Part shown: piece by piece, positions 51,601 to 63,566 of the stretch
Layout: the number at the start of each line of letters is the position of its first letter
How positions within the stretch are numbered: the stretch's first letter is position 1
From: Gavia stellata
Taxonomy: Eukaryota > Chordata > Aves > Gaviiformes > Gaviidae
Direction: 5' to 3'
NCBI RefSeq assembly: GCF_030936135.1
Contig: NC_082619.1
Span: 9,372,708-9,436,707, forward strand
Length of the DNA stretch: 64,000 nt
Translations under genes and position numbers: made by a program
Notes under the pieces: generated by a model
What the model saw: the letters and a program-made list of their open reading frames with translations, nothing else
Databases searched by the model: none
Told to the model about the DNA's origin: nothing

Positions 51601-54600
51601 AGAGAGGAAACCAATTTGCTGCCCAGAGCAAACTGGGCGGGGAGGAGGGATCTGAGCTGCAGGCCTGGGGCGTGCTGCAAAGGGTTGTGTTTGAACCCTT
51701 TCCTCCTCAGGCAGCAGGGTCTGCCTGTGCTGAGGCAGTCACGGGGAGGTTTCCTGCCTCCCAGAGACGACGGTGGCTTGTGCGTGAACCAGGGACACAG
51801 CTGCTAGGAGCAGAGGCTGCTGAAACCCTGAAGCCCCAGCAAACGGTTCAAGGAGGGAGAGGGCTCTTTCCAGCCCGGGATTTGTCAGCCATTTATTGGG
51901 CTCGGGAAATCCTGCTGCACCGAGTTCAGGAGGGCCCTGGGTTTCCCTGTGGCTTTCACTGCCACCCCTTGGGTTCTCCTTTAGCAGTATCTAGGGCCAG
52001 AGGTTGGGTTTCTGTAGACATGACTCGTCTTTTCTCCTGGTGTTTGCTCCAGCCAAGACCATGGAGGTGGTGCCTCAGGCAGATGAGATCAGGTGCTTTT
52101 GTGAGGAGCTGAACAGCCCAGACACTGAGATTCCGGTGGAGACCTGTACCAAAATAGCAAAGGTAACTGGCCCCAAAAGACCGGGGTGGGGGCCCAGCTC
52201 CTGGGCTCCTGCATGTCCCCTGCTCCCCTGCAGAGTCTCCAGAGCAAGCTGTCCAAATCGCTTAGCCGCATTAGACGTAAACAGCACCGTATGCACAGCA
52301 GGAGGAAAAAGTGATTGCCTCCTCCATGACTGCCGAGCTAACAGTCCCATCAAGTTTCCTTTCCTTTCTGAACTGCTGGAGCAGAGCTGTGACGCGGTCT
52401 CTCCTGTTTCTGACTTCTCTCCAGGCTGTTTGCAAATGCATCCCTCCGGCACAGGCTACGGACTTTCTGACTGCCGTCCTGGACAGCTTGCTGCATGTCA
52501 CCCCCACACGTGCAAGAGCAGTGTGGGCGTGGGTGTTCGTCTTCCTGGAGGAATGCAGAAAGGAAATACTCCAGGAGGTAAAGGAGACCTTTTTTCCCAT
52601 TCCACTTTGTCTTTTGTCCTGTTGGCTCTTGCCCGACACCCTGTGCAGTTATCTTGAGCTCAAGAAACGCCGCCTGTGTGCCAAGCCGAAGGGCTACTGA
52701 TGGTCTGAGCCGGGCATTAGCAACTGCTGCTGGGGTCTGCTCCAGCTGGTGACAAGGATATGGGCCCTTCTTGTCCAAAGTCTCCCGTTGTCCAGGTCCT
52801 TCCCGTGACTGAGGCACCGGGAGGCACCAACCTTGGCATTCCTCCCCTTCCTCCGGGGTCACTGTCAGTCCTCCCTGCCCTGGGACCTGCTTCACTTTGC
52901 TCTTTCCTCACTTCCTCCTACTCTGAGCTTCGCTGGGCATGCCAGGTTTTCCATAGGTTGCATACTTGTTCATTGCTCTCATTGCTTTCCCCGACTATGG
53001 TGTTTCCCAGCCTGCGAGGTGCCCTTCCTTTAGGCACCAGTTGCTGCCTGTTTGTAGCCTGGGAGCCTCTGGCCTCATGCTGTGCCTGCCCTTTCAAGGC
53101 TCCTGTTCTCCTCCTCCGCTCCTGCTCTCCTGCGCTCCATTTGGGCTCCAGGGCCAGCAGCAGCTCACTCAGCCCAGACTAACTCCGTGGCTGTCCGCCG
53201 CTGACAAAGGTCGGTTGCAGTGACGGCAGCCACGGGTGGCAGCCCACAGGATCGCGCCCAGCCGAGCTAAAGCTCACACAGCCGTTAGGCCACTGCCGTT
53301 ACAGCCAGGGCAGGGTGTCCCTGTGCCGTCCCTGCAGAGCCCGCGGCCGCTCCGGGCAGCGGGAGCACCGCATCCGTGGGCTGCGGGGTCATCCCTTGAT
53401 GCTTCCGCAGGCGCAGCGCAGGTTCTGTCTGCACCACGGGCCAGAGGTAGGCAGCCACGGGAGAAGCTGGGATCTTCCACGGGATGAGGGACCTGGCTGC
53501 CTCTTTGTCCTTATCATGGCCACGGCTTCTAGCTGTGAAAGGCTCAAGCAAATACCCCTTCTTTTGGGGGAAGGTCCTCTGTGGGGAAGGGGTTGGTGCT
53601 TTGGGAAAGGAGGGTAGAGGCAAGGAGAAGTGTCCCTGGAGAACCGGGTTCCTCTGGAAGGAGTCACGAGCCCTTGCAGAGGCCCTGCAAGGCATCTTCA
53701 GGGTCCCAAAGAGCGTGTTTGGTTTTGCTCTTGCATCGCAACGCATGTGGGGAGAGTTATTCAAGTGTTGGGTGTGAAATGTGTCGTGTCCTCTGTGTGC
53801 GCAAGGGCACGCAGCTGCTCATACGGTTGGGCCCAGGGACATGCTGTGACTGAGTCTGTGCATGTGAATGCGTGCATGTGTGTGTGCGCGTGTGTGCGCA
53901 CAATTACCAAGAGCACGCTCAGCTCCAGACGTGAGCCAGGGTCAGGCAGGGTGGCAGGGGGGAGGTTTCGAGCGAGGTCTGGACTCTGTGTCAAGGGAGC
54001 AGGCACTGCTCATGTGCTGCATGTCTGTGTCTGGGCCCCGCAGGAGGGGGTAGAGGATGCACTGAGCCCTTCTGTCTCCTCTTCTTCCATTCAGGTGCCA
54101 AAAATCCTGAACACCCTTTGCACCTACATGCAGCAGAGCACCCACAGGCCCTTCCTGCTCCGGGCGGTGTTTCTCCTCGCCCGCTTTCACCGGGAGCCCC
54201 TCATCACCAGCCTCCTCCGGAAAGGTCCACCCATGGACAGGTACACGCACTACCCACTTCCCCGCTGTAGTCAAACAGAGACCCTGCAGCTTGCGTGCAC
54301 TGGGGGGGTCCGGTTGAGAAGCAGGTCTTTTTTTCCTGCCTGAACAGTCTGGAGTGTTGCAAGATTGCGTGCTTGTGTTTCTGCCGTGAGTGGGGCGTTG
54401 TAAGCCCCATTGCAGATGAGGAGGGTTGAGGGCACTGCAGGACTGCGAGGATACGGGTTCAGGGGTGAACGTCTCTTCCCTTGCAGTGACACAGTGGAGC
54501 TGTGGAGGAGCCTGGGGAGAAGCACCATTGGGATTCAGGTCCTGAGGTGCTTAGTGGAGAAACTAAACAGAGCAGGAAACAACCGCCTGTGGACTCGCTT

Positions 54601-56463
54601 TCCCGCTTGGGAGCGGCACAACCGTCAGACTGCTCTGGAGACTCTGACGGTACGTTCAACAGCAGACACGTTTCTGCAGCTTTGCACCTGCTACCTCATA
54701 CTTCGGCGCGAGGGAGTCAGGCGCCCTTTGCAGATGCCCCTGGAGACTCCCAGGGCGCTGTGCTGGGCCGGCCTCAAGCAGTGTGGGGAGCCGGGACAGT
54801 CTTGTGCTGCTGAGCCATAAGGCTGTCGCAGAAGTGACAACTGCGGACAGTAACCCCCCTGCCCCAGGCAGGCAGGGGAACCAGGCTGCTGGGAAAAGGC
54901 CTTGCCTGAAGAGGGGCTTCTTGGTCACGTTTCTCTGCAGATCACCCGTGCCATCTCCGAGGTGGTGCTTGCCCTGAGGAGCACGGAGGAGCTCAGGCAG
55001 CTGCTTCCCCACCTCCTTCGCAGCCTCCTGAGGTGGGCCAGTGAAACGCTGGGCAAGGAGAGGCTCCTTTCCCCCAGGAATGGCTGGAGGCAACTGTTCC
55101 TTGAGGGCCAGGTGCTTGAGGAGAAGCCATGCAGGTAAGGAGCCAAAGGGGCAGATGGAGGGGCTGGCTTTGGTTCCCCTGGCCAAGGCACGTGCCTTTG
55201 TGGGGTGAGGGAGTGCTTGGCCTGCCCCGCTTCCTAGATGTGCAAACCGGTTGTCGTGGTTTTACTTCTGCTCCTTCACGGGGAAACTCCAGCTCCTAGG
55301 CAGGAAGGTCTTAGGCAGCTCATGCTGCGGACGGCTCTCATCTTGCCTGCTGCATACTCTTGCATGCACAACAGCATTGCACTCCCTCCCTAGACCCGCC
55401 CCACTGGGAGCAGAGGCTCTCATGGGCACTGGTGTCATTCTTCACAAAATGCTGGTGGGAAGGGGTATTAGGTGTTGCCTTGGCAAGTATTGGGCATGGA
55501 GTCAGTCTAGGAGCGTGGGTTTTCTTCTGCTTCAGTGGGCTTGCGGCATGAGGAAAATACCAGTGTCGTTAGCTGCAGTCTTGAAGGCTCTGAAGCATCA
55601 TTTCAGGGGTATTTAGCTCTGCTAAAGATAAGTCTTCCCGTAAGCTGCTGCAATTTGAGATTTCTTTGGGTTTGTGGGGGTGTTGTTATTGTGATTTGCT
55701 TTGTTTTGCTTGTGTTTGTTTATTTTGTGTTTTGTTTCTTCTGCCAGGATTTTCCTTTTGGCTGTAGAGTTGGTGCTAGGCAAATGCATGGCACAGACAT
55801 GGATGCAGCTGCTCATGCGTCAGGCAGTGTGGGCTCGCCTGGAAGACCCCCTGGCTCACCCTGAGGGGTTGCGTCTCTTGAGAAGGTAAGAGCCCCAGGG
55901 ATGCATCTGGCCACCTCCTGCGGAGCTATGCGCAGAGAAATGGCTGCTGGGACCCTTCTGGAGTGCCTGGGAAGCCGTCCTGAGCTAAAGAATAGTGTCT
56001 GCATCGGTGCACGTGAATTTTGGAGACGCGGCCTGTGGCCTTCCTGGGTAACTGTGTGTCCCTCGCTTGTGTCCCCTGTGCAGCGTCCTGCTCCAGGCTG
56101 GGCTTGTCTCCCCCTCTCTGGTGAAGAGCCTCTTGCCACGGCTGCGTTCCTGATCACTTAAGCTGCGCGTGACAGCTACAGCTTTCTTTGCTGAGGTAAG
56201 GCAGGGGGTGGGGAAGGAAGGGTTCACAGGGTTTGAATGAGATCCTGCTCCTTGGGATTTCTTTTTTTGTGGGAAGATCCCTGGAGAAAGGGTCTCTGGA
56301 GCGGAGCGGCCAGGGGAATACCTGGCTGGGACCAGGTCCCCACGGCACTGCCTGTGTCGTTCCAGCTCTCTCGGGACTGCAGGACAAGAAGGACCCACGA
56401 GTGAGGCAGGCGTTAGACGAGTCTCTCCGTGATACCTGGCCCCAGTCAGCACCAAGGAGTTAA
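39635..56463 (+). CDS. Maestro HEAT-like repeat (MROH) family gene
   Basis: This is a long HEAT-repeat protein of the MROH family, whose function is poorly known. Exons: 39635-39650, 40080-40219, 40712-40834, 41604-41696, 42188-42257, 42375-42488, 42941-43014, 43357-43476, 44487-44594, 44790-44949, 45338-45378, 45668-45809, 46494-46546, 46963-47070, 47320-47439, 47625-47747, 48593-48754, 48981-49103, 49420-49487, 49852-49987, 50093-50188, 50657-50761, 50984-51107, 52053-52162, 52425-52577, 54095-54240, 54487-54649, 54941-55134, 55748-55885, 56084-56195 and probably 56366-56463. All junctions but the last keep frame. Family hallmarks are LLKRLQDNE, YRELESVLQG, LNRLIAEASSDVRAAQ, LPQVVEAV, WPRLLQYVVPAQYSGML, FLYKALGTALAACRDLRHVQ, LRPPLSREENRKLL, ELWRSLGRS and WARLEDPLAHPEG. 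The visible product is about 1,130 residues. A TGA at 56151 ends the frame early. The exact family member cannot be told; birds carry many copies. Confidence 0.92.
40835..41603 (+). other. MROH intron where an expected exon block is missing
   Basis: In avian MROH proteins as I know them, a block of roughly 170 residues (DVRAAAS... to the SLSYVLE-like segment, including an IPFVG motif) lies between the flanking exons. I find none of it in these 769 bases. Both flanking exons are phase 0, so skipping leaves the frame open. Confidence 0.5.
53869..53901. repeat. TG/CG-rich microsatellite
   Basis: An imperfect alternating TG, CG and CATG run lies in the long intron between the exons ending at 52577 and starting at 54095. 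Confidence 0.7.
56084..56195 (+). CDS. MROH exon with in-frame stop
   Basis: The exon reads VLLQAGLVSPSLVKSLLPRL, then TGA at 56151-56153, and the same frame continues LRVTATAFFAE up to a GTAAGG donor. Related proteins read through this place with a short linker before LRLTATAFFAE. The stop is therefore a nonsense change inside an otherwise intact exon, or a natural shorter end of this copy. The exon enters in phase with 55885. Confidence 0.85.
56366..56463 (+). CDS. MROH probable last exon
   Basis: The frame reads LSGLQDKKDPRVRQALDESL and ends at TAA 56461-56463, recalling the family segment after LLQPVLSAL. It needs a one-base carry from the previous exon, but the exon ending at 56195 is phase 0. 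So a further exon is missing or unrecognised between them, or this exon is no longer used. Confidence 0.5.
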
Positions 56464-56466
56464 TTA

Positions 56467-56472
56467 AATAAA
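56467..56472 (+). terminator. MROH polyadenylation signal
   Basis: AATAAA lies three bases after the last stop codon at 56461-56463, so part of the 3' UTR is minimal. It supports the end of the gene here. Confidence 0.7.
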
Positions 56473-59400
56473 GCTCTGCACGAAATGCCTAAAGGGGAGT
56501 GTATCTTTTTTTTTCCGATGGCACCCTTGTGCTTGGTGGGACCACATGTGGGTGACGCTGAGGCCGGGGGCTGCCACACCTCAGATCTTCCCGGGCTGGG
56601 GACAATGGAGTCATGCCGGGACAGACCCCAGAGCAGGGGTCTCCCCATGGGGTCCTGGGCCCGCCCACTGCCCATGGGGATCCCCTTGCCACCCCTCCCA
56701 CCACGGCAGGACCACCTCTGACACCAGCAAGGGCTGGCGCAGGGAACAGCCCAGGACAGCCCTGGCCATACCACCACAGCAGGCTTTGCCCCCCGCCGGT
56801 GTCCTGCCATGCTGGGACCCCCCACAGCATTTGCCCAGAGATGCAGTGGGGGGGTAGCAGGGGAAAAGGGCGGCACTGGGGGGAGTAGGGGGCACTGGAA
56901 GATGCGTGGGGGGAACCAAGGGAGGCACAGAAGTTTACAGGGGTGTGGGCAGGGGGCAGAAGGTGGGCACTGGGGGACAAGTGGGGAATGTCGGGGGGTG
57001 TCTTCAAGGGTCAGCTATGGCTCAGGGGCTGAGCAGAGGGACAGAGCGTAGCAGAGGGCTCTGGCTGGCCCATCGGACCCCTGCCCACTAACACAGGCGC
57101 CACTGGTGCTGCTCCCCAGCCCTGGCCGGCCTGGGCACATCTGCGTGGGGCAGGGGCAGCTCCACACAGGGAGCCCACCAGCAGAGATGTGGTTTCGTCC
57201 CTCAGGCTGCTGGGCACCCTGGCCCCGCTGCGAGCCCATGTAAGCCTCTGGTCCCCTGTCGCGGGGGTCCCACCATATGTACGATCCTAACTGAAGACTC
57301 TGCAAAGTTTGCTCAATCACCTTGCACAGCCGTGTTCCTTGACAGAGGTGAGGACGGAGCTGTAAGAGGGAGTCGAGCCCCTGCCTGGGTGGAACACCAG
57401 GCTGGGGGGCGGGTCCTGCTGTGGAGGGGGCACCAGCGAGGGCCAGGGGCCGGGCCGGGGGTTTCCCTGGGCATCTGCAGTGCTGAGGGCTCCAGCAGCC
57501 CTGGGAGGCGAGTGTGCCAGGCGCGGGGCAAGCGACTCAGCTGGACGTTCAAGCGACCGAGTTTGGATAATGATGTGGGATTCTTGTGCCCAGAGAACCG
57601 TTAAGACCGACCTTGCCATCTCTCGTACGACCCGGGGGAGCGGAGACTCGCCTGCTAAGACGGGGTGCAGATACGGAGGGGGCCCCGTGGAGGCAGGACA
57701 GCCCTGTGTGTGGTCAGCAAAGACAGCAAGATAACAGAAGCCTGAATGGGTCTTTGTTTCTTCCAAAGGCTTCGTGTCCCATCACTGACCTTTGCTTCAT
57801 TACCGGTGAAATGCATATTCCAACTCACACCCTGCATATGCTAATGAAGATTACAGAGATCATGCTAAACATGTATGGCTATAGCACTCGTCTCTCCACC
57901 CAAATCATGCTACATGTCACATATGGGGGGGGAACCTCGTCGTTTTTGGGGATGAAAGACAGAGAAAATGATTGTTAAAGTGGGAGAGAAGAACCTTGAC
58001 ACCTAACGGAGCAGTCGACGGGCTGCGTTCTCTTCCCCCACCCCAGGCAGGGACGCCTCTCTGGGTACACGCTGCGCCTCCCACCCTCTGGGCAAATTTC
58101 AAAATGACATTCCTTTTAATGCAACAACAGGTTTTCAAAGAAAGGATCATGTCGTTTACCTGCCATTAAAAAAAAAAAAAGTATATATAAAAAGGACTCA
58201 AATCTATGAATGGAGAACATTTACCAAACCCTGTAAAGACAAATTAACCAAAGAGCAAGCATTAATGGGAAAACCTGGGAGCAGAATGAGAAGCACCACA
58301 CAGCTAAAGCTGTCCCAAGCACTTAGGGCTCCATCAAGGACCACAAGCCCTGAGGCTGATGATGGCTGTTGGATGAGTTTCCTTCCCCCAGATGGAAACA
58401 CCTCTCACTGTGCTGTGCTCAGACCAAGGAAGGAAAAAGCGATACACCCCCCCACATCTAAAGGCATGCCACTCCATTCAAAGGTAAATTTTGATTTATT
58501 TAGATAAACTGCCTGTCCAGTTTTAGCACCTGCCTCTAGAGTATATTGATTTCATCCACCCCTACCCACAAAAACTTTTGACTGAGTGCTGAGTGATGTG
58601 GAATCAGGTGGATTTAGACACGCACGCTGCTACCAGGGGACCGGATTTTTAACCTCTTTACAAGTATTCGTTGCTTTGAAGCTGCCCGAGGGTCAGCACG
58701 CCCTCGCTTCTGGAGGTTCTCGCTCTGCGCAGGCACTAAGGAAGACATTTCTGGCGACAGGTTATTTTAAAGCACAGCAGAACATACCATTTATGACCTC
58801 CTGAGAATTATCTCCCAGACAGATCAGCAACAAGGGCAAAACTTGTCTATTTAACATGCATTTGAGTTACAGGACTGTTAACCAGACACCACTACCAGAC
58901 CTTTCACTGGACTGAAGGCTGGCAGCAGCGGACCAGGACAGTCCTTTCTGGTCACCTCACTCCTGGGTAGAAATCTGAGAGACTTCCTTTATTTCAGTCC
59001 ATAAAACAGTACCTAATTCAATGCCAGAAATCCAAAGAGCTACAGTAAGGGTTTGGTTTTGGGGTTTTGGTTTTTTTTAACAGAGCATAGCAGATAAAAA
59101 GCAAGCAAACAAACAAAAACCCCCAGGTAAACCCCTGAGGGACTAATGAGGAACAAAAGGCTGAGCCCAAGCTCAACCCCAGGGCAAGTGGGCTGGCAGA
59201 AGGGAGAGGACACTGCTGGGGGACCGGGCTGCGGGGCAGGAGGCAGCCAGAGACCAGAGCTCTGCCGGCACTGCGGCGCTGCTCCAGCCCGGCACGGCGG
59301 CTCACCCAGCGGGACCCGGCAGGTCTTCTCTCCAAAGACCCGGTTCTGCTCTGAGCCCGAGCTGCAGCTGCGTGTCCACAGCACCCTGCCTTCAGCAGCA

Positions 59401-60449
59401 CCAGAGGGGAGGAAACACCGACCCGGAGCAGACACCAGGCCCGTCCCCCCTGCTTCGCACGGCATCCCTGCAGCTACAGGCACCTCCTGGAAGGCCGGAG
59501 CGTGCAACCACAGTTCTTAAATGTGCTTCCACAAAGACCAGGCAATGACAGAAAACAGATTCAGCGAGGGAAAACCAGGGAAAAGGAGGAGGAAATCGGT
59601 CTGCCTGGCTACATGAGATCGGTACGAGAAACAAAGGGAGATGCAGGACAAAGCAGAACTGAGCAGGACCTTGAAGGCCAGGTGAAGAAGAAATAGGCAA
59701 GTTGAACTACAGGAGTGTTGTGAAGAGGAGAATTATTTTGTTTCAATCTCAACTGAGACTTGGTTCTTCATCCCTTACCAATTATTCTGATTATTAATTC
59801 TATTTTTACACGGCATTTTTTCAACCTTTAAGAAGATGCAGCTGTGAGAAGCGCACAGCACAGAGCAGCCTGTGACAGTCCCCGTTGTCTCCTTAGGACG
59901 AGGAGCAGCCCCAGGAGCTGCCCTTGGGCAGAAGGACGGTGCAGGAGAAGCGCGGAGCAGCCGCTGCAAGGAAGGAACCGGGGACTCGCCGAGGCTGCCC
60001 AGGGATGTGTGTCACCGGGGCAGGAGGGGTGGGTCAGGGGTTGGGTACCGGGAAGGGGCAGCAGCAAGGCTGCCTTAAAAGCCTGGGTGCACAGGGGACC
60101 CCAGAGAAGCACCCAGGAGCGGTCACCCAGCAGCGAGGTGACAACCTGCAGACTGGCAGCACATCAGGCGGGACAAGCTTGCAGAGAAAAACGATGGCAA
60201 TTAGTGACATCGCATTTAGAGCCATCAACAGCCACAACGTTACTGCAGTGTAGATCAAGTGCATTGTGCGGAGCTGTGGAAGAGGAGGGAGGTGGAGATG
60301 AAGAAGCAGCCGACTCTGGAGGCTAAAGCAGGGCCACGCACGCCACGAGGCCCTCCTGCTATTTCCGGTCTCAGAGCAAGTGCTGCTGCCCTATTTCCCA
60401 ATCGGAAGCACTCCCAGCTTCCCAGCACACGGAAACTTTCATCACGTTT
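56473..60449. other. Mostly intergenic, possible LTR remnant
   Basis: About 4 kb with no recognisable gene. The stretch 57,560-57,920, with CATATGCTAATGAAGATTAC and a following pyrimidine-rich part, resembles avian endogenous retrovirus LTR sequence, but I cannot define its ends. A poly-A run followed by TATATATAAAA lies at about 58,168-58,192. Confidence 0.4.
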
Positions 60450-60469
60450 CAGTTACTTCTTGTGACACG

Positions 60470-61005
60470 CGGAAACAAACTTCACAACTCACACACAGTT
60501 ATAAAGCAGGCATGTCTATTGCGGCGCCGGGTGCAAGGGGATTTCTCCTCAAAGCTTGCACACCGGGTTAAAATCATGACAGGTATTTAAAACAGTTAAC
60601 AACGTTAGTTACGCCTACTGGTGCTACCCCTTAATTAACTCTTGGTTAATACTTTTCTTACTTCATCTTAAAGTTACAGTTCTCTTTTAATTCACTACGT
60701 ATGCTCAGAGAGTAAGGGGCTTAATTGGGTTGGGGCTTTTCTAGCTAGGAGGTGTGTTCCTTAGTATTAGAATGAGATTATAATGAGACAGGTTAACTCT
60801 AGGGCACTCTTTTGGCAGTCCATTCTATTTTTCTACAATTCGTCCTTGTGCTAATCGTTATTGCTAGTTAGCAGAGAGTTAGTGAAGACAGTCTTTCTCT
60901 CTAATATGTCTAAGTGCCAGGTGCAGTTGTTATGAAGCATCTTCTTTACATTCTTCTAATTCTTCTTACTTGCTTTTAACCCTTGTTTTTCAAGATGTCC
61001 TGTAA
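60470..61005 (-). mobile_element. Probable endogenous retrovirus LTR, inverted
   Basis: The stretch around 60,500-60,570 has TTATAAAGCAGGCATGTCTA, then TTGCGGCGCCGGGTGCA and later GCACACCGGG. In reverse complement this looks like the R/U5 part of an avian LTR, with CACCCGGCGCCGCAATAGA just before the polyadenylation site. The AT-rich 430 bases to the right would be U3. The left edge may be the TGTGACACG at about 60,461-60,469, but no target-site duplication could be confirmed. No viral gene is present, so it would be a solo or partial LTR. Confidence 0.45.
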
Positions 61006-62474
61006 CAGAGTAAAGGAATGAAGTTATTGCCTTGCTTGCAGGATGTGGGTAAACCTTGAGTGGGAGGGAATGGTCATCTTTGTATAGACGATGACTTGCT
61101 GTATACAGCAAGACATCATCCACACAGAAAAGATGATGTGGAACAGAAGGAAGCAGGAGGGAATATGATCTGTGATTTTGTCAGATAATGTCAGAACGGA
61201 AAAAAAAATTTAGAGTAGGGCTGGGTCTGAGAGCACTGGTCTTTCAAGTCCCAGAAAATAAGAAGCGGGCAAACCCATCTGTACCTTGGTCCAGTTAACC
61301 AGAAAGGGAGGGGAAATTATTTCTAGTCCAAAGTAGTGCTTAGCAAATAGTGTACATGTTTCTCTTTGATTTTTGTTTCTGTTTGAGACCCGCTTTCTGG
61401 GGTTGTCTTCTCTTCTTGCCCTTTCTTGCACACCCACTTTGTGTGACACAGACGAAGAGAGGTGGTTGTCAGGCTGGTGACTGGAAGAGGAATGGCCCAT
61501 GGACCTGTTAACCCATGCTACTTATAGGATAAGGGTGCTGGAGAAGAACTGCCATTAGCATAAAGTCTTCAGTGGCCCTGCTTTCACAAATTTGCATTTA
61601 TATTTGAGCTAATTGCTCGTGTTCCCTTAATGGTTTCATGCTTTTGTTTCTGCTGTTACAACCTCTAATGCCTGTAGGGAGCCTTGAGTTTGGGTGTTAT
61701 TAAGTGAAAATTAGGGCCCTCGTTCTCCATGGAGAAATGCTCTTGGGTGCTGTGGTAATTTCATGCCTGGAAGGAGTCATATTTGCTGGATAATTTTTGT
61801 GACTTAAACCAAGCAAATTAGCCTTGGGAGACTGTAGTTCTTAATGAGAGCATTGAACTCTACGCTCCATTAGTTGGAAGCATCACCAGGCTCCTTGCAC
61901 AGAGGGTGGACCTTGGGTTTGCAAAGTTGGCAAGTAGTCTGATTTTATTAACGCTGGGGGCAGCAGCAATCCCTGGGTTTAAGGTTGTTCATAGTACTCC
62001 GAGCACTTAGTAGGGTCAGGCACACAGTCACATCAGGTCAGCTGCCCTGGCAAAATGAAGCAGCTAAGTGACATTTACCTTCCTTCTGTTCCCCCCGGAA
62101 AACTTGTAAAAAGGAATAAAGGACAGTTTGGCTACTAATAGAGATTGGGTTAATAATTCCAGTAAATGGGATTCCAAAAGCAATGGAAGCGGGGGAAGGT
62201 GAGAAATGCCAGCAGGCCCTGGTGTGTGTTTGTGGCTCGTGGGACAGCACCCCCAGCAAAAGGCTGTTTTGGCTCAGGGAATGTTTGTTCTGGGGTTTTA
62301 CTGCTATGAGTCTTGACTGTGCCACTTAAATATGGTCTAATCACGGAACAGGGTGGGGACGCCTTAAGTTCTCCACTTCGGAAGGATGCCGCAGCCTGGA
62401 GACGTGGGTGTGTCCTCTGGTTCTGCCATGAATGGGATTCTAGAGTTTCAAAGTTCCGTTGTTGCTCCTTCCAG
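61006..62474. other. Intergenic or intron, no feature seen
   Basis: About 1.5 kb of mixed composition without recognisable exon, RNA gene or repeat family. Confidence 0.5.
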
Positions 62475-62486
62475 GTGAGCTGAGAG

Positions 62487-63566
62487 ATGGCCACTGGCAA
62501 GATGCATCTGTCCATGGGGTCCTCCAGAATGGCTGGTGGATTCCAGAGGAAAGTGGTAGCACCTCGTTTTCCAAAGCTAGTCAGAGAGACAGAGGAGTCT
62601 GTAACTGTAAGTACCTGCTGTGGCTGGGCAGCACCTGTGTTAAGGCTGGAAACTCCCCCTGTGTCCCTCCTGCGCCTTCCTCCTGCTGTCTAGCAGCACT
62701 GTGAAGCTGGACCCCACCTCCCCATCACTTTGCTGCCCGGCTTCTGCTGGAGGTGGCTGTCATGGTGCAGTGGGGGATGGACTGCGTGCTGCTTCAGGGA
62801 AAGTCCAGAGTCCTGCCTGGATGCCAAGTTAAACGAAGTACTGGGCATTGCACTGGAATAGCTGAAGCGTGGGTGTGTGCTTCTTTCCATCCTCTTTGTG
62901 TGGGCAGTAATATCTTCTGTCATGTAGGCATACTTGCCAGTGCTGCTCTGACCATACCTGCCCTCCAGGCAGCTGGGCATGTGGTGGGCTGCTTGAGCTC
63001 TGCCTGAAGACTTGAGAGACATGGCTGGTTCCAGACAGAACAGGTTGCAAAACAGTCATTATATCTCATATCCTGTGTGGAGCACAGATCCCGCCCTGCA
63101 AACAGCAGTGGAGTCAGGGCGATTCCTCCTTCCCATCCACAGACGTCCCCTTTGCTGACTGGAGCTTACCTGACGGGAGATGACCTAGTGCTCAGGCTCT
63201 GTCGAGGAGAGATCTCTGTGTACTTCTGCGGAGGGGTCCGTGAGGCCAGAACAGAGAGAAAACAGGTGCAAATTAAGAAGAGATAACTAAAACTTGGTGC
63301 CATTCCTCTCCACGTCAGTCTTGGCACAACGCTGCTTTTCTGCTCTCCTCTGACTCACCCGACCGTGACACCTCCACACACGTGTTGGCTGTGAGCGTTG
63401 TGCAAGGATGGAGTTAGAGCATTTCTGATAACTCCTCGCCACTCTCTTCAAAGGTCACTGGCTCAATGCAGCAGAACTAAAGAGAAAACAGATGCCCGAA
63501 GAGCAGAAATCCCGAAACGTGTCCCATCAAATCATGAAGGAGAAGCTAATGGGGCAGAGCCACTTG
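62487..63566 (+). CDS. Unrecognised small gene, three exons, partial
   Basis: Three exons fit together in phase. Exon 62475-62606 has an ATG at 62487 (A at -3, G at +4) and reads to KVVAPRFPKLVRETEESVT at a GTAAGT donor. Exon 63143-63239 opens TSPLLTGAYLTGDDLVLRLC and continues GEISVYFCGGV to a GTGAGG donor. Exon 63454 to about 63566 reads HWLNAAELKRKQMPEEQKSR and NVSHQIMKEKLMGQ. The lengths after the ATG (120, 97) give phases 0 and 1, which match the acceptors. The protein is basic, has no signal peptide or membrane helix, and is not long enough to be complete; the gene should continue right of the window. I do not recognise the family with certainty. A small ciliary or sperm microtubule protein is only a guess. 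Confidence 0.5.

Noticed and set aside
56275-56335. Possible short MROH exon before the last exon
   Set aside because: An AAG acceptor and GTCCCC donor are weak and the translated sequence does not resemble the expected family segment.
57560-57920. Second LTR-like stretch
   Set aside because: Some words resemble avian LTRs, but neither end nor a polyadenylation or promoter motif could be defined, so it is only mentioned and not called.
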